In this document: piece after piece, positions 47,541 through 60,050 of the stretch | Layout of the letters: the number at the start of each line of letters is the position of its first letter | Numbering within the stretch: position 1 is the stretch's first letter | NCBI GenBank assembly: GCA_028023455.1 | Contig: JAQFVV010000274.1 | Location: 120,001-184,000 of the forward strand | DNA: 64,000 nt | Source of the DNA: Epiperipatus broadwayi | Lineage: Eukaryota; Onychophora; Udeonychophora; Euonychophora; Peripatidae | Direction: 5' to 3' | Made by a program: the position numbers and the translations under genes | The notes under the pieces: generated by a model | Database searches by the model: none | Seen by the model: only the letters and a program-made list of their open reading frames with translations | Told to the model about the DNA's origin: nothing

Positions 47541-48130
47541 AGAGAATTAAAATGAAAATCCTTAGGACCAGAAACCTGCATAAAATACATTGACCCGCTG
47601 GCATCAAAACTACCAATGATCAAACAGTAGCAGAATGGACTAATGCAAACTCTCCATACAGTAGTTCCACCCATGCAAAAAGATTTGTGTATAAAATTCC
47701 CATCTAGTGCCTACTCATCCAATATCACCATATTAATATCTAATGCATTCTTCCAGCCGACATCTTTTATCTATTTTGTTAACTGTAAAGCTAACCGCTC
47801 AAAAAGTAAACACATGAATATATCAATCCGAGCATGACAACTTGTATAACTCGTAAAGATTTGAACCAATTCGGCATCTATACATTAAGTTGTTTTCAGT
47901 TTTTCAAAAACCAATAAACATCATGCCATAGGCAGGAATGGCATAAAATCAACAAAACACCACATGATCCAGCATTTCCTATGCTTAAACTATTAATAGC
48001 ATAGCAAAATCTTCCTGCAGTAGTGGCAACCAGTGCGAGTAATCAATGGATGCAGGAAAGTGTAAACATAAACTTCCCATCCAGTGCTTACTCGTCCAAC
48101 ATGTGAGACTAGTTTCTAGCTTGTGACTTT
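47541..48130. other. Unclassified, contains a weak internal duplication
   Basis: Segments at about 47,660-47,735 and 48,010-48,105 share the pattern cagtagt...cttcccatc(t/c)agtgc(c/t)tactc(a/g)tccaa. No coding content recognised. Confidence 0.5.
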
Positions 48131-48132
48131 CC

Positions 48133-48587
48133 TCAATGAGGAGTTTTGGATCTGACAGCACTGCATCTAGATCTAAGGATCTATTGCCCCCAGCAGGCAG
48201 TCACCATTTACCTTCTTAGTTACCCATGAAGATATGAGCTCAAAATTAAAATACATTCTTTTCAATCCTAGTGTATTCACTTGTATAGTGATGTAAGTAA
48301 AGGAAATAGTGATCATGATGTTTGTGCTGTCTTATATCTTTCCTGCCTATGGAATGATTTTGACTGTGATATTTGAAAGACCAAAGACAGAAAAATGTAC
48401 AGATGGTGATCTGGGTAAAGATCAATATGACAAGTGAATATGCTTGGATTGAAAGCAGTAATGTCTTTTCATTTTGAACTCCTAGCTTTATATAATTATC
48501 TTAATGATAAAATGTGGCTGCTGTAGTTTTTCATTAGATTCTGAAATCTAGATGTAGTGCTCTCACATCCAAAACTCCTCAATGATG
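48133..48587. repeat. Foldback element, 42-bp arms
   Basis: Arms 48,133-48,174 and 48,546-48,587 are inverted copies with a handful of mismatches, sharing aggagttttggat. The 370-bp interior shows no gene. Could be a MITE; no clear target duplication seen. Confidence 0.7.
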
Positions 48588-48619
48588 AAAGACTTGCCCT
48601 GGATGGCAGTACTGCATTG

Positions 48620-49017
48620 TAACAGTCACGTTTGTATATTCGCATAACAGAATTCAGAATCCAAGCAAAAGATTCTGAAGCTGACCAGACTAGGACTGCA
48701 ACAAGTCCGACCACACTTCAAATCGTATGCCAGTATTCCAAGACTCAAGACCCTACAAATGACCACCTTGAAATTACACGTAGTATACCTCTTTCCTCAC
48801 GGCCGACATAGGTCATGGAGAAGCAATAAGACTTTGATAAATAAAAGAAAGGTTCTTAATTGTCTAAAATATATCCCCAATTTAATTTAACTTAATGCAT
48901 AGTTTCACATAATAGACTATAAATAATAATTAGAATTGGATTGAATTAGATCAATAACGAGAGAGAGAATGAAATACATTAAATTAATTATACATTTATT
49001 TGCAACTCCTATATATA
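48620..49017 (-). repeat. LTR-like repeat, solo copy
   Basis: Starts TGTAACAGTCACG and shares tttgtatattcgcataac and downstream blocks with 25,916-26,350. No gag lies near. It is followed directly by the palindrome at 49,018. Confidence 0.5.
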
Positions 49018-49219
49018 TATAAAATACATATTTTGCGGGTTCATCCGTGTTAAAAACTTTTAATATCAATATACTGACGTTTCGACTTGGTCACACAAGC
49101 CATCCACAGAGTTATAAAAAGGTAACTCTGTGGATGGCTTGTGTGACCAAGTCGAAACGTCAGTATATTGATATTAAAAGTTTTTAACACGGATGAAGCC
49201 GCAAAATATGTATTTTATA
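49018..49219. repeat. 97-bp-arm palindrome of a PLE terminal repeat
   Basis: 49,018-49,114 and 49,123-49,219 are reverse complements with one or two mismatches around an 8-nt loop. Each arm contains tttgcgggttcatcc and gacgtttcgacttg, matching the terminal repeat of PLE family 2 (17,530-17,650; 21,690-21,800). So two terminal repeats lie tail to tail without coding sequence. Confidence 0.88.
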
Positions 49220-52200
49220 TATTTAACCCGTGCAAATCTTCGTTTTAACATATATATATATCATTTATTTACAATAGCATTTCAGCGTAGGATAGCTTTA
49301 CATAAGTAATCATTAAATTTCATAGATGGGTTTAACATGTGTTCATCTTATGAATTTCTTTACAACTGATACATAATTAATCACTATGTTATGTCTATAC
49401 ATCTAGATAAAACAAATCCTATTAAATTTGTGGCTGTTAGATAAATAATTATATTGAACCTTGATCATGAATTTATTTACTAAAATACAATATGACTTAA
49501 TAAAGAGCGCATTAACCAGCTCAAGTAACGATCGATCGAACATGGCTTTCGAGAGAAAATTTCAGATCAATGCTGAAAGTGCTATATAAAGGTGGGAGAG
49601 TTGGCTGCCTAAGATTTTACCAATGCGCTATGGCACAGGTAAATAACAATAGGAAAAGTAGCTCTGCGGATGGATGAAATAACTTCAGGGTTTTTGCGAC
49701 AAACGCCGGTACCCTGCAACTGATCGCCATGCTGCGTGAAAAGGAACATTGTGTTCAGGAATGGCGGGAGACTTATGTGCTAACCTGGTCTTGGCTCAGG
49801 TTTCGCTACTGCTCTACCCTATAAGAGATGTGCTGGCAACGCCATGGCTCCATCTTTTGATATTCGTATCATATATATAGCAGCAAAACGAGAATAATTT
49901 TATTAAATAATATATCACATCCGCCATGCAAAGAATAGTATATTTCATACTATGAAATACGAGACAATAGCATATTAGCTCTATCAAATTGGGACCAACT
50001 CTTGTGTAGCCTGATAATAACTGTCTATGTTACTAAAATGGGATATTAATACATCTTTACTTTGACATGCTTGATCTATTAGGTTACTTATAGATAACAA
50101 ATACTTTAAAGAGGGAAAGTATATTTCTATGGACATAAGAACTTAAATGATAAATATACTTATAACTATTTTCAAGGTTAAATCTAATTCTTAATAAAAT
50201 TATAAAGTTATGTTTTTAAATGGTTGGTTAAAAGAACCACATTTCATATATTAAATCATAAATAAAAATGACAATGAGTGCAAGGCAAGTTGTTATTATT
50301 TTATAAAAAATAGGACTTCGAAATAGTGCGCAGAAAGTTGACGCTCTAAATAAATTACACGAAGATTTTCCAATAATATCTTCTTAAAAACATGAAATTA
50401 AGTGCCCACTGTCTCGAAATATTGGCATATAAAATATAATAAGCATTTAAAATAAGCAAAGAAATATAGACACAACCACAATGATATAACTTTAAATTAG
50501 ATGCTTACTTTAAATGAAAGGAAAATATAAATTAGTCAGATAATTTTAACTTCAACAACATTAAATTTTGATAGCAATTTACATATTAAATATTAAACTG
50601 ATTTAAATTATGGTTACATTTAGTTTTATAATTCTTTTAAAGCGAGTTAGCTAACTTATAAAAAGATTTACACAGAGCTCTGCGGTTTGAAAAATAAAAC
50701 GGTACCAGTATTATTTATCTGGACTGCAAGTTCTTGGCTGTAGGTTTGGTGAGTTTGACTGGGCGGCTGGTGACATCATCTTTCCCATTCTGTTAGGCTT
50801 ATCTCTGCTAGCAGCATGATGGTGGTTCAGGCATTTTGACGAGAGAAACCCCCATTCTCCCCATGGAGTAACAGCAACAAAATGCCCGCTTTTAGCCGGA
50901 CATATTAAACATTAACAATCATGAAGACTGGCTGCAATTTTCTCTACAAATATCGCTGTTCTTTCCTTGTTAAAAAAATACAGAGTATTTATAGCTTTTC
51001 ATTATCGGAATCTATCGCCTCAAGACTCACTAAACTCAAAAATTTAATTAAATGTTTTCAAATTTATAATCCAGATTTTTTAAAATCTTAGATAACTTAT
51101 GTTAGAAACATTTCATAAGCTATTATTATAGTGTGACATGACAACTTTCTTTCTTCCCCTACTAACTGCATTTTAGTTATTAGAATCGTCGTCGAGGGCG
51201 CCACCAAGGATTTCTCTCTTGGAACCTGGTCACGTAACTTTACATAAACCTGGTCTTTATTTATTTTCGAACGACGATTCAATGATTATAAACTTTGATT
51301 ATAATCTCACAGGGGTCTTCCTTTAAGAACACTAACTAATTATTATAAATAATTCACGAATTCAAGAATACGTTGGACAAAAAAAAACTTTTAATTTCTT
51401 TTACTACTATTTATTATTAATAACCTTATAATTCTATCCGATCCAGAAAGAACTGACTTACAATTTCCGATTTTCCCTCTGTTTACTTTCTAATTATGCT
51501 TCCCAAATATTTACCATAGATTTACTCGCACCTACACTAATACTGCGAATTCTAGCAGACGTGTATATAAGACGACTTATAGTATTTTTAATCTTTCCTG
51601 AAGTTTATTTTTAAACTCCACTTTTTTTGGTAAATAAATAAATTGCAAAAAATCTTACAATGAACGTATAAGTGTCTTTCGTTTTCTTATACTTTCAATT
51701 CTTTCCTTATTTTCTACTAACAAACGAGTAACGCCCCAAGGTTCTCTGTTACTTGGCGACGCACTTTTATACCCCCACCCTGTTGTTACTCTCTAGATCG
51801 AATAGATATTAAATAATTCAAAATACAGTTATTCCAATATTTCATAAAAAAATATTGAACGAAAATTAACATTAATAGATTACAATATTAAACAAATTTA
51901 TTTCCCCCCTCTATTGTTGAAACATTCGTAATAAACATAATAAATGAAAATTAAATTACAGATAAAGTTCTATTACGCTTTACTTAAAGTTCTCATTAAT
52001 TAAAAGTTTATAATTACCCTGATCGATCAGAGCGGAGTGGCCTGATTTTCATAGGTTTTACATTCCATTGGTCGTGCCTTTGTCCTTGTACATGCGAATT
52101 CCATGAGTGTTCCTTTGGTTGTCCGGCTAGCAATATCCGTTTCTTCCATTCCATAACTCTCTCGATAGCTTCATTCAGATGGAGTGGCAGTCAATTCCCC

Positions 52201-54419
52201 AAAGGGGAAGGTTGTGATAACTTTAGCCGCTATACATTTGACAAAAGTCCGCAAAAATTAAATTTCAATAATAATAATTTTTATTGTTCGAAACACAGCT
52301 GCTTTCTTTATTGTCCTAGCTGGTCTCTAAGGTCAAGTCAACTCTCTCTAAAAGCGATCTTATCTCCACTCTTTCTTATCTTTTTTTTTTAATTAGCGTA
52401 ATAGCAATTACTAACCAAATATTTTTACTTTGTGAAAGTTTCAACAATAGAGTATAATTACTACCAAGAATCTAATTTTGTTTTCTTTTCCCCACCCTTT
52501 TATCTTTCGAATTTTTCTCCCTTTTAATTAAAGACTTTTAACATTTTTTTTTTTAATAAATTATATTCAATTTTATTTGTTTATTTCAAAATAAAAGTTC
52601 AAAATTTTTACCCTTTCCATTAAATCAAAACCATTTGTTATTTAATTTTTTTTTTTTTTCATTTTACAAACTATTTAACTTCAAAAATATTTATGACAAA
52701 TTATAAATATGTGAGCTTATATATATATGAGCTGACTTAAAATATCAGCTCAATAGTTATGATTTTTCGTTGCAAACAATGTCCAATTTAGATTTTAAAA
52801 ATAACTTAATCTTATCTAAGGAGATTTTAATTAGTAAGTTTTGAACTAGTTTTACTTTTTACCGATTCCAGGTGTGGTCGTTAATGACACTTGTTTACAA
52901 TCAAAAATCTTTTTAATTACTTGACCAGCTTTTATTTTTATCTTACATTAAACACAACCTTTTAACAATTTTTTAAAACGAAAACTTTTTTAACATATTT
53001 TTTTAAAATAACTTACAAACATATTTTGATATAACTTTTAAATATATTTTCGAGAAACTTTTCCCTGAAATATATTTAAAACAAGAAATCTTTTAACAAT
53101 ATTTAAAGAAACATTTAATATAATTTTTAGATAACGGCTTTTACATATTTTAAAATCATGCCTTCCTTCTATATAGCACAGATTATATATCCACATATGA
53201 AATGACAATATTAAACAACAAAATTAATAATTTACTCTTAACTTAAATAATATAATGAACATTTTTAGAAATATTAAGTAAATTTAGTATGCTATAATTT
53301 TCTTAATCCTATCTAATTATAACGTTGGTTTGCGCGTAAATATATAATACTGTTTAGACAGACATGAGCTAATTTTAAATTTATTAACATTAAATAGGTT
53401 CGAACTTAGCACAGATGAGTGTGTCATTAGGTTTGATGGTGAAATGATAGGGGCTTGGAAAGTTATCGTTTCAGTATGGAGAATTTTTCATTACAAATAT
53501 ACTCAAGACCATTAACATGTGTTAACTTAGTAAGATAATAAAAATTATAAACGTAATGTGTAATTCATAAACTATTAATACTATAAAAGTAAAATATCTG
53601 ACTATTCCAAATAAATGCCAACTTTATTAAAATAACAATACAAACTTATTTTTCCGGGCCAATTAATGCACAAGCTGCATATTACTTTGCTACAGCACAT
53701 ACAATACATATCGTTGTTAATTCTATGATATACACACCTGAAATTATAAGTAAATTTGTATATATTTTCAAGTGCGTAAAATATATTAAATAAAATGACA
53801 ATATCAAACCTGTCAACATCTGTGCAGATCGCTTGTGCAAATGCACTTAGTGTTTCATTCATATTTGAATGATACCTACAATTAATAATAATAAAATACA
53901 ACTAAAAACATGCAGTAAATGATATTTAAAGTGATTTTTCTTCGCATATTGATTTTATTGTGTTCAAATATAGAATATGTATAAAAAGATAGATTACCAA
54001 ACTGAACAGTTTACTTGTTAAAGAAAAGTTTTGTTAAGAAACAAACTTTAATATAAGCCAAGTAAAAGTAAAAATAAGTTATTCTCTATTAATATAATTC
54101 GTAATTGAAACAAAATTATATATATATATTATTATTTAAAAGCATAAAACACATCGTTCTAAATTGGAATTCTTAAACATATAAACTTTTTCAAAAATCA
54201 TTATATATTAAGATCAGTATTAATTTAAAAAGATTAAATATTGCTATGTCTGAGGGTTTCTCTCTTTTAGAAAACCAGTCAGAAAGGGTAAAATAACTTG
54301 AGCACACAATTTACTTTTACGTATAATTTTAATGCCATTTAAATATAACAAATCACTAAATAATTTACCTATATTATGAAACAATTATAATCCATTGTTA
54401 AACTAATGTTAGCAAAGTT
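49220..54419. other. Long stretch without recognised gene
   Basis: More than 5 kb with no supported ORF. 49,530-49,870, 50,690-50,930, 51,120-51,320 and 52,010-52,230 are less AT-rich islands, perhaps LTR interiors or exons, but I find no domain, no splice-consistent reading frame and no clear repeat partner. Confidence 0.45.
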
Positions 54420-54712
54420 CACTAGTTATTTGAAGGTTAATCCTTACTTCGATTATCACTTTACCATTTTTTATGGTTTCTGCTTGGAGTCATATTTTAT
54501 CCAAGGCATTTCCTAACTCCCGAGGAAACCAGGACACAAGAGAGAGAAAACCAGTTCTCCTTGCTATTTATATTGAACACTTATCGGACACTTCTGTCAG
54601 GGCCAGATAAACAATAGTAGCACTCTCTTTACATTTATTTAGCAGAGTCTCACAATAAGCAGGTATATAGCTTTATGTTATAACACTATAATCTATAAGT
54701 GGGTACATAGCA
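54420..54712 (-). repeat. 3' LTR of a Ty3/Gypsy element (start portion)
   Basis: On the minus strand an LTR starts TGCTATGTACCC immediately after a polypurine tract. A TATA-like box (caatataaatagc) lies at about 54,565-54,580 and an AATAAA at about 54,635-54,640. The distal end near 54,420 is a guess; a second LTR was not found in the window. Confidence 0.55.
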
Positions 54713-54728
54713 CTCCTACCCCTACTCT
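54713..54728 (-). promoter_or_regulatory. Polypurine tract of the Gypsy element
   Basis: Minus strand AGAGTAGGGGTAGGAG directly abuts the TG start of the LTR. This is the plus-strand DNA primer site in LTR retrotransposons and lies 19 bp after the integrase stop. Confidence 0.7.
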
Positions 54729-54747
54729 GGAAATAAATGGACTTACT

Positions 54748-55740
54748 TTAACTACAAACATAGTCTTTAAATTTAACAGGTAAGCAACGTGCTCTGGAAA
54801 CTCTTGGTATTCTTAAGCCTTCTTGCACTGGATTGCATGGCATATTCTCCAGCTCTTTATCCTTCAAAGTATCTTCACTCAATACATTTTCTGGATTAGG
54901 TTCATCTCCACGTTTTTCTTCTATGTTTGTATCGGGCAGCGGGATCCATTTACATTTCAACACATCGTATATCCAAACATTTTCACCAGGTAGCAATTTA
55001 TCCAATGAGAAATTTCTGTTTTTACGTTTTTCAGGCAAAAGTTGTGATAGGTGTGTTCGGTAATTCCGACCCATTAATCACTGTGCTGGGGTTTTTCCTA
55101 TTGAAGTACTTGGTGTGAAATGTTGCGAGTATATGGCTTGCACTAAAGCATCTGACATGTTTTCTAATTTTTTAATTTCTTTAGGGTATGCTTTAGATGT
55201 TGCACTCCTTGCTCAGCTATACCATTGATCTCAGGGTGATATGGTGGTGTGAGGGTGTGCTTTATTTTCTGTCACTCAGAAAGTTCTTTAATTTTGTTGA
55301 CGTAAATCCTGAACCATTATTAGTCACAATACTTTCTGGTAACCATGGGTAGCAAACACTTCGCTTAGAACATGGATGGTACATTCAGCACTGGTATCTT
55401 TAACCAGTCTGTACTTGGTCCAACATGACTACACATCTACTTATAACAATATATATCTATTCAATGGTCCAACATGGTCCAGACAAACTCCTGACCATGG
55501 AGCAGAAGGTGCTTCCCAAGTTTCAAACTGTTTCAGGGGCAGTTTAGTTATCTGTTGGCAGTTTATACATTCTTTTATTGTGTTCTTGATATCCTTTGTC
55601 AAGTTTGGCCCTTATACATATGATCTAGCCATAGCTTTCATACGCACTATTCCCAGATGTCCTTTATGAAATAACTAAGATTTTGGCTCTGCCCTCGGTA
55701 GGCACTAGAACACAATCATTGTATAATATGCATCCATTAC
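54748..55740 (-). pseudogene. Ty3/Gypsy integrase
   Basis: Broken frames on the minus strand give, in order: VLVPTEGRAK (55,695-55,730), FHKGHLGIVRM and ECINCQ (zinc-binding HHCC domain, 55,560-55,670), the first catalytic Asp (about 55,425), VTNNGSGF where the usual second catalytic Asp is Asn (about 55,305-55,325), and YHPEINGIAEQ with the final Glu (about 55,225-55,255). The 108-codon C-terminal frame (54,748-55,074) has LLPEKRKNRNFSLDKLLPGENVWI, the integrase tail. Stops and frameshifts, plus the D-to-N change, rule out activity. Confidence 0.83.
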
Positions 55741-55779
55741 ACACAGACAGTCCCTCTCTGGCAATTCAAATCCCATGAC

Positions 55780-56180
55780 TTAATTTGGTGGGGCATTTCT
55801 AAGGCAAACCCAGTCTTATCCAATTTATCACTCTCTGGTACCCTTTCTCGTTCTTAGCCAGTCCGCTAAGACTCTGCTATTTATCACTTCTGATTTTAGA
55901 GCATCTATGTAATTTATTTCATTTATTTCATATCGATTTTCTTTAACGTCTGGCAATCTTGACAATGTGTCAGCATGGCTGATCCTTTTTCTGGGTTTGT
56001 AGATTAATATAAAATCATAATGTGATAAAATATCTACCCACTGTACAAGCGTGGGCTTGACAATTCATATAAATTTTTTACACAGCCTAAAATCCTCGTT
56101 AGAGGGTGATGGTCAGTATAGATCATAAACTTCCATACATATACGTTTTGGTAGAACTTCTTTACAGCTAATTGTCTCCC
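55780..56180 (-). pseudogene. Ty3/Gypsy RNase H fragment
   Basis: Minus-strand frames read AVKKFYQNVYVWKF, YTDHHPLTRIL, WVDILSHYDF, then KPRKRISHADTLSRLP (about 55,950-56,010), the classic C-terminal end of Gypsy RNase H, followed by a linker to the integrase. Similarity stops near 56,180 and no RT or protease is found upstream, so the element is 5'-truncated or interrupted there. Frames are shifted at least twice. Confidence 0.8.
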
Positions 56181-56518
56181 AGAAATTTATCAAATTAATT
56201 TATCTCTACTTTCAAATTATGGAAAAACATCAAAAATAAGTACTTTTCAAAAAGATTCTAAAGTAGTGATTAATATATATTAAAAAGCAATAATAAATGT
56301 ACACGGGAACTTATATTTATCAAGTTAATTATATTCTGCTTTGAAATTATGGAAAAGCATTTAAATATTTTAAAAATAGATTTAAAGAAATCTTCAAGAA
56401 AAATTCTTACCCAATTTTTTTCAAGGCTGACTTTCTGTCTTCTTGCAGCACATAAGTAGTAACGTTCAAATTTTCCCACATCATGGAGGAAAATTATTTA
56501 GAGAAGCAGGCTTTTTTA
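56181..56518. repeat. Short tandem duplication beside the Gypsy remnant
   Basis: Segments at about 56,165-56,230 and 56,305-56,375 are similar (ttatcaa(a/g)ttaattata... caaattatggaaaa(a/g)cat), a period near 145 bp. No gene. Confidence 0.5.
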
Positions 56519-57090
56519 CAGAATTAAATCCGTACATATTTATCAATTAAAGATTTAAAAAGAGGCATAATAATTGTAGTTCTATACATTACACGTCATA
56601 GTTTAGTTCCGCAAAAAAAAAAAAAAAATAGACAAAAAGGAAATTGAAATTTTTAGGCTTCAGTGCAAAATTATTGGTAGTAACAAATTAACTAAACAAA
56701 AAATAAAAATCTCCACAACTTCTATTTGTAGCAGTACAAATTACTAAATATGTCATAATAAAACTAAACATATATTTCAAAAAACTACTTCATTTACATT
56801 TTGATATTTACAGAATTAAATCCATACACATTTATCAATTAAAGATTTAAAAAGAGGCATCTAATTGTAGTTTAATACATTACACATCACAGTTCAGTTC
56901 CGCAAAAAAAATAGACAAAAAGAAAGTTGAAATTTGTAGGCTTTGGTGCAACATTATTGGTAGTAACAAATTAACTAAACAAAAAATAAAAATAGTCTCA
57001 ACAACTTCTATTTGTAGCAGTACAAATTACTAAATATGTCATAATAAAACTAAACAGATATTTCAAAAGACTACTTCAGTAATGATTAAA
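56519..57090. repeat. Tandem duplication, 292-bp period
   Basis: acagaattaaatcc begins at 56,519 and again at about 56,811, and the two units align to near 57,090 with small changes, including a longer A-run (about 16 A) in the first. No ORF. Confidence 0.9.
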
Positions 57091-57860
57091 TTTGTCGTCT
57101 CAAGAAATATCTGTATCTGTTTATTTTTTGGAACTAATATCTCTTTCAGCATCCATCATTGACTCTTTATTCCTATTAATCTATTAGTATGAAATACAAA
57201 AACAATATTTTGACAATGAGTCAACTTGTTTACATTGATCTAACAGTCACTTTATTATTCATGCATATACAAGATAGTACAACCGGGATAGGGAATATAG
57301 ACTATTTATTTAAAATTAATGTACAGTATTGGCAGATAACATGAAATGGAAGTCATGAAAGAGCCGCATACATTTGTTGGAATGTTTTAATAAATATTAC
57401 TTTTTATGAATTACTTCCAAATAATTGACTAATCCAGATTCCTTTCTTATGATCAGATTGAACATTCATTACCACTAACAAATGTATATATAAAGAGATA
57501 ACACATAGCCAATGGCAAGAAGAGGCCAATAGGAAAGATGCTTAGTGAATCCGAATGTTTCCATTAAGATTGGAGAACAGGCAATAAATAATCAGCCTTT
57601 TTGAAGATAAGGTAAAAGAACAACTGTTAAACCTGAATAACAGTCAGCAGGTTATCCACATTAGGTCAAAATAACCTTCTGCTAACCTGAACAGCAGTGA
57701 TCATTTTACAGACTAGCCATTTCAGCTAATTGTTATGCACTGAGACTAGTCCAAATTCAGGACTGACAGCAGACTGGAGGTAAGCTGTCATTATAGCTGA
57801 AAAAGTCACAGCACCTATTCATGAGGCAGTTTGTCAAGTATATCTGGTTGTATGTATGAC
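57091..57860. other. Unclassified, no gene seen
   Basis: Less AT-rich between about 57,500 and 57,860. It may be the U3 part of the LTR-like block that follows; no partner copy is present. Confidence 0.4.
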
Positions 57861-57990
57861 ATCTATAAGGGTATAAAATACAGTCACTCCTTCAACTATT
57901 CACTCTAGAACTGGGAACTATATTTCACCAACAGTTGCAGATAGTGTCTAGCTATCTAATAAAGAACAATTGTAATTCAAGAGTATGTTT
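57861..57990 (+). promoter_or_regulatory. LTR-like TATA and polyadenylation block
   Basis: gggtataaaatacag (about 57,868-57,882) is followed about 85 bp later by AATAAAG (57,958-57,964) and a TGT-rich stretch (gagtatgtttagtgtc). This is a typical compact R region of an LTR. No TG...CA borders or coding region found. Confidence 0.35.
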
Positions 57991-58641
57991 AGTGTCTATA
58001 TATTACTAAGAAATATATTACAAAATGTATGTAAACACTTTGTATTTGTATAAGATTTGAAATATTAGGCAGACTTAAACCTGGAGCCTAATTGTAAATA
58101 TAGGAGATTTGAACTCGGACCTTCAAGCCACTTCACTTTCCACACCCTCTCATACCACCGATACACACGATCATGCACATGCAGAAAAGATAAATAATCA
58201 CCAGGAAAAGTATTTTGTGCTAAACCAGCACCCATCAGCTGGTCCAGACCACCATCGTCACACATATATGCAATCAGTGCTAAGCTTACATTAAGACAGC
58301 AAATCCGCACACTTCGGAACAGGCTTCAACCTAACCCAACCGCCAACTCTTCAGTCATCAAAAAATGTCTTAAGAAAGGTCACCCTCTGTACTATATTGA
58401 TCTGTAGCAATTGTATGGTAGAAAAATAATACATAAATAAAAACGAAAAAAAAGTGGGAAAGCTAAAAAAAATAAAATAAAATAAAATATGAGAGATAAA
58501 ATGGGCCAAAGATGCATTTTACTCTCAAATGGGGGTGGTGTAATGTACCACTAATAACGTTACATGTTTTATAGGTTTTTTTGAAGAAAAACTTTTTTCT
58601 CTCTCTTTAAATAAAACAGCTTTTTCCCCTCATGTGTCATA

Positions 58642-58716
58642 GCATCAGCCAGGAAGCGAACCCGCTAATCTGGGACAATTACAAGCAGTTGTCGCTGACC
58701 TCTCGACCACCAATGC
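58642..58716 (-). repeat. tRNA-like sequence, probable SINE head
   Basis: On the minus strand a 75-nt sequence starts GCATTGG and ends CTGATGC, which pair over 7 bp (two wobbles). GTCG/CGAC forms a 4-bp D stem and TGGTCGAGAGG fits the internal promoter A box; GGTTCGCTTCC fits the B box with one change, with a 4-of-5-bp T stem. The anticodon arm does not fold properly, so it is not a working tRNA gene. A SINE 5' part is the best guess. Confidence 0.55.
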
Positions 58717-58734
58717 TTGACATAAAACAGCAAC

Positions 58735-59889
58735 TTTTATAAAGTAAAAGTAGTAAATATGTAAAATTTAGTATAAAATTAGACTGTAATAACTTGTTCA
58801 TAAAAGAAAAACTTTCGAAAATATGCAAACTATCTTATGGAGATCACTTAGATGAATCTGAATGGATTAAGATTAAGGCAAATGTAAAAATTAATTAATT
58901 AAAAGACCGATTTCAAGTAAAGATAATTTTTTTTACTCTCACCCGATCACTCGGGCAAATGCACCTGTAGCCAGACCGAGGTTGCAAAGGTATAACCTAC
59001 AGCAATATTTCTAGGCTAAGGATCTTCCCAGCTGCTGAATTCAAACACCCATCATCCAAAGCACTTTAAGAAGTAATTAACATGCCTACGCTGGCTACTA
59101 ACCTGTTAAAACCCAAATAGCTCAGTCATGAAATTATCAAGAATAAAATTAACTGACTATCCAGTAACCTTTTAAGAGAATTCTTTACTAGTGGTATAAC
59201 CATAAAGAATTACTCAAGACTAATTAGCAGATAATCTTTTATTTTAATATATTTAAATAAATTTGTTATTAGAAACTTATAGGTTAATTTTATCTCATCT
59301 TTAATTATAAAATTGCCACACTTATTATATACACACATACTATCAATAAAACATACAATAATGTATCATTTTTATACACATATATTCTTAATAAACACTT
59401 AATAATCACAATATAATTAAGACACATCTAAATGCGTATACATACTAGAGTTTTACATATTCCAGTAAAGCTTTGACAAATACAATTAAGAAGCAGATAC
59501 ACGTACTATTGTTCATTTCTATGCTGAATACCAAAGGACTCTCAAAAATTGCTACTGCTACTAATGTTTATAAAGATAATATTAGTCTATGAATGGGAAT
59601 AAGAAATTTATATTACCTAGGATTTTGAAAGTCTCTGAGATGGGGGCCTTCTTGCTTTCTCCTGCTGTATGTAGTTTATCAACTAGTTGGATTTTGGTTC
59701 TTTCATAGTTTGGTCATGGTTCCAGGTTGTTTCTTATATTTAGGCACAGATATTCTTGGTGGTTTAGATTCTTAAACAGGCATGAGTTTTAACAGGTGGA
59801 TTACTGATGTTCTGGCAGATCGACACTGAAGTCTGGCCTCTGATAACTGCTTCGCATGGCTTGACCTGAAAAAAATAAGAGTATGCCGT
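58735..59889. other. Stretch without gene
   Basis: No ORF supported. 58,935-59,110 is less AT-rich and could be the body of a SINE or an old repeat. A T-run at about 59,898-59,911 marks the 3' end of the LINE that follows. Confidence 0.45.
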
Positions 59890-60050
59890 TAAAGAACAAT
59901 TTTTTTTTTTTATTTAAAAAAACTATATTTACATTTAATTCAGTACATACATCGTAACAATCATTACTTTAAAAAATAAATTAAGTTCAAATGTATCCAG
60001 TAAATTACATTATCTCCACCTTTCATTTAATCAGTGTTCTGTAAGTGCAT

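Noticed and set aside
47643-47837. 64-codon ORF in unclassified repeat
   Set aside because: Lies in a weakly duplicated segment and lacks any motif.
54833-55118. Plus-strand ORFs opposite the Gypsy integrase
   Set aside because: Antisense shadows of the minus-strand integrase frame, without own motifs.
55376-55669. 97-codon plus-strand ORF
   Set aside because: Antisense to the integrase zinc-binding and catalytic core; not a gene.
58080-58130. Second tRNA-like B box (gagttcaaatctcc on the minus strand)
   Set aside because: The B box fits, but no A box at the right distance and no acceptor pairing could be found.
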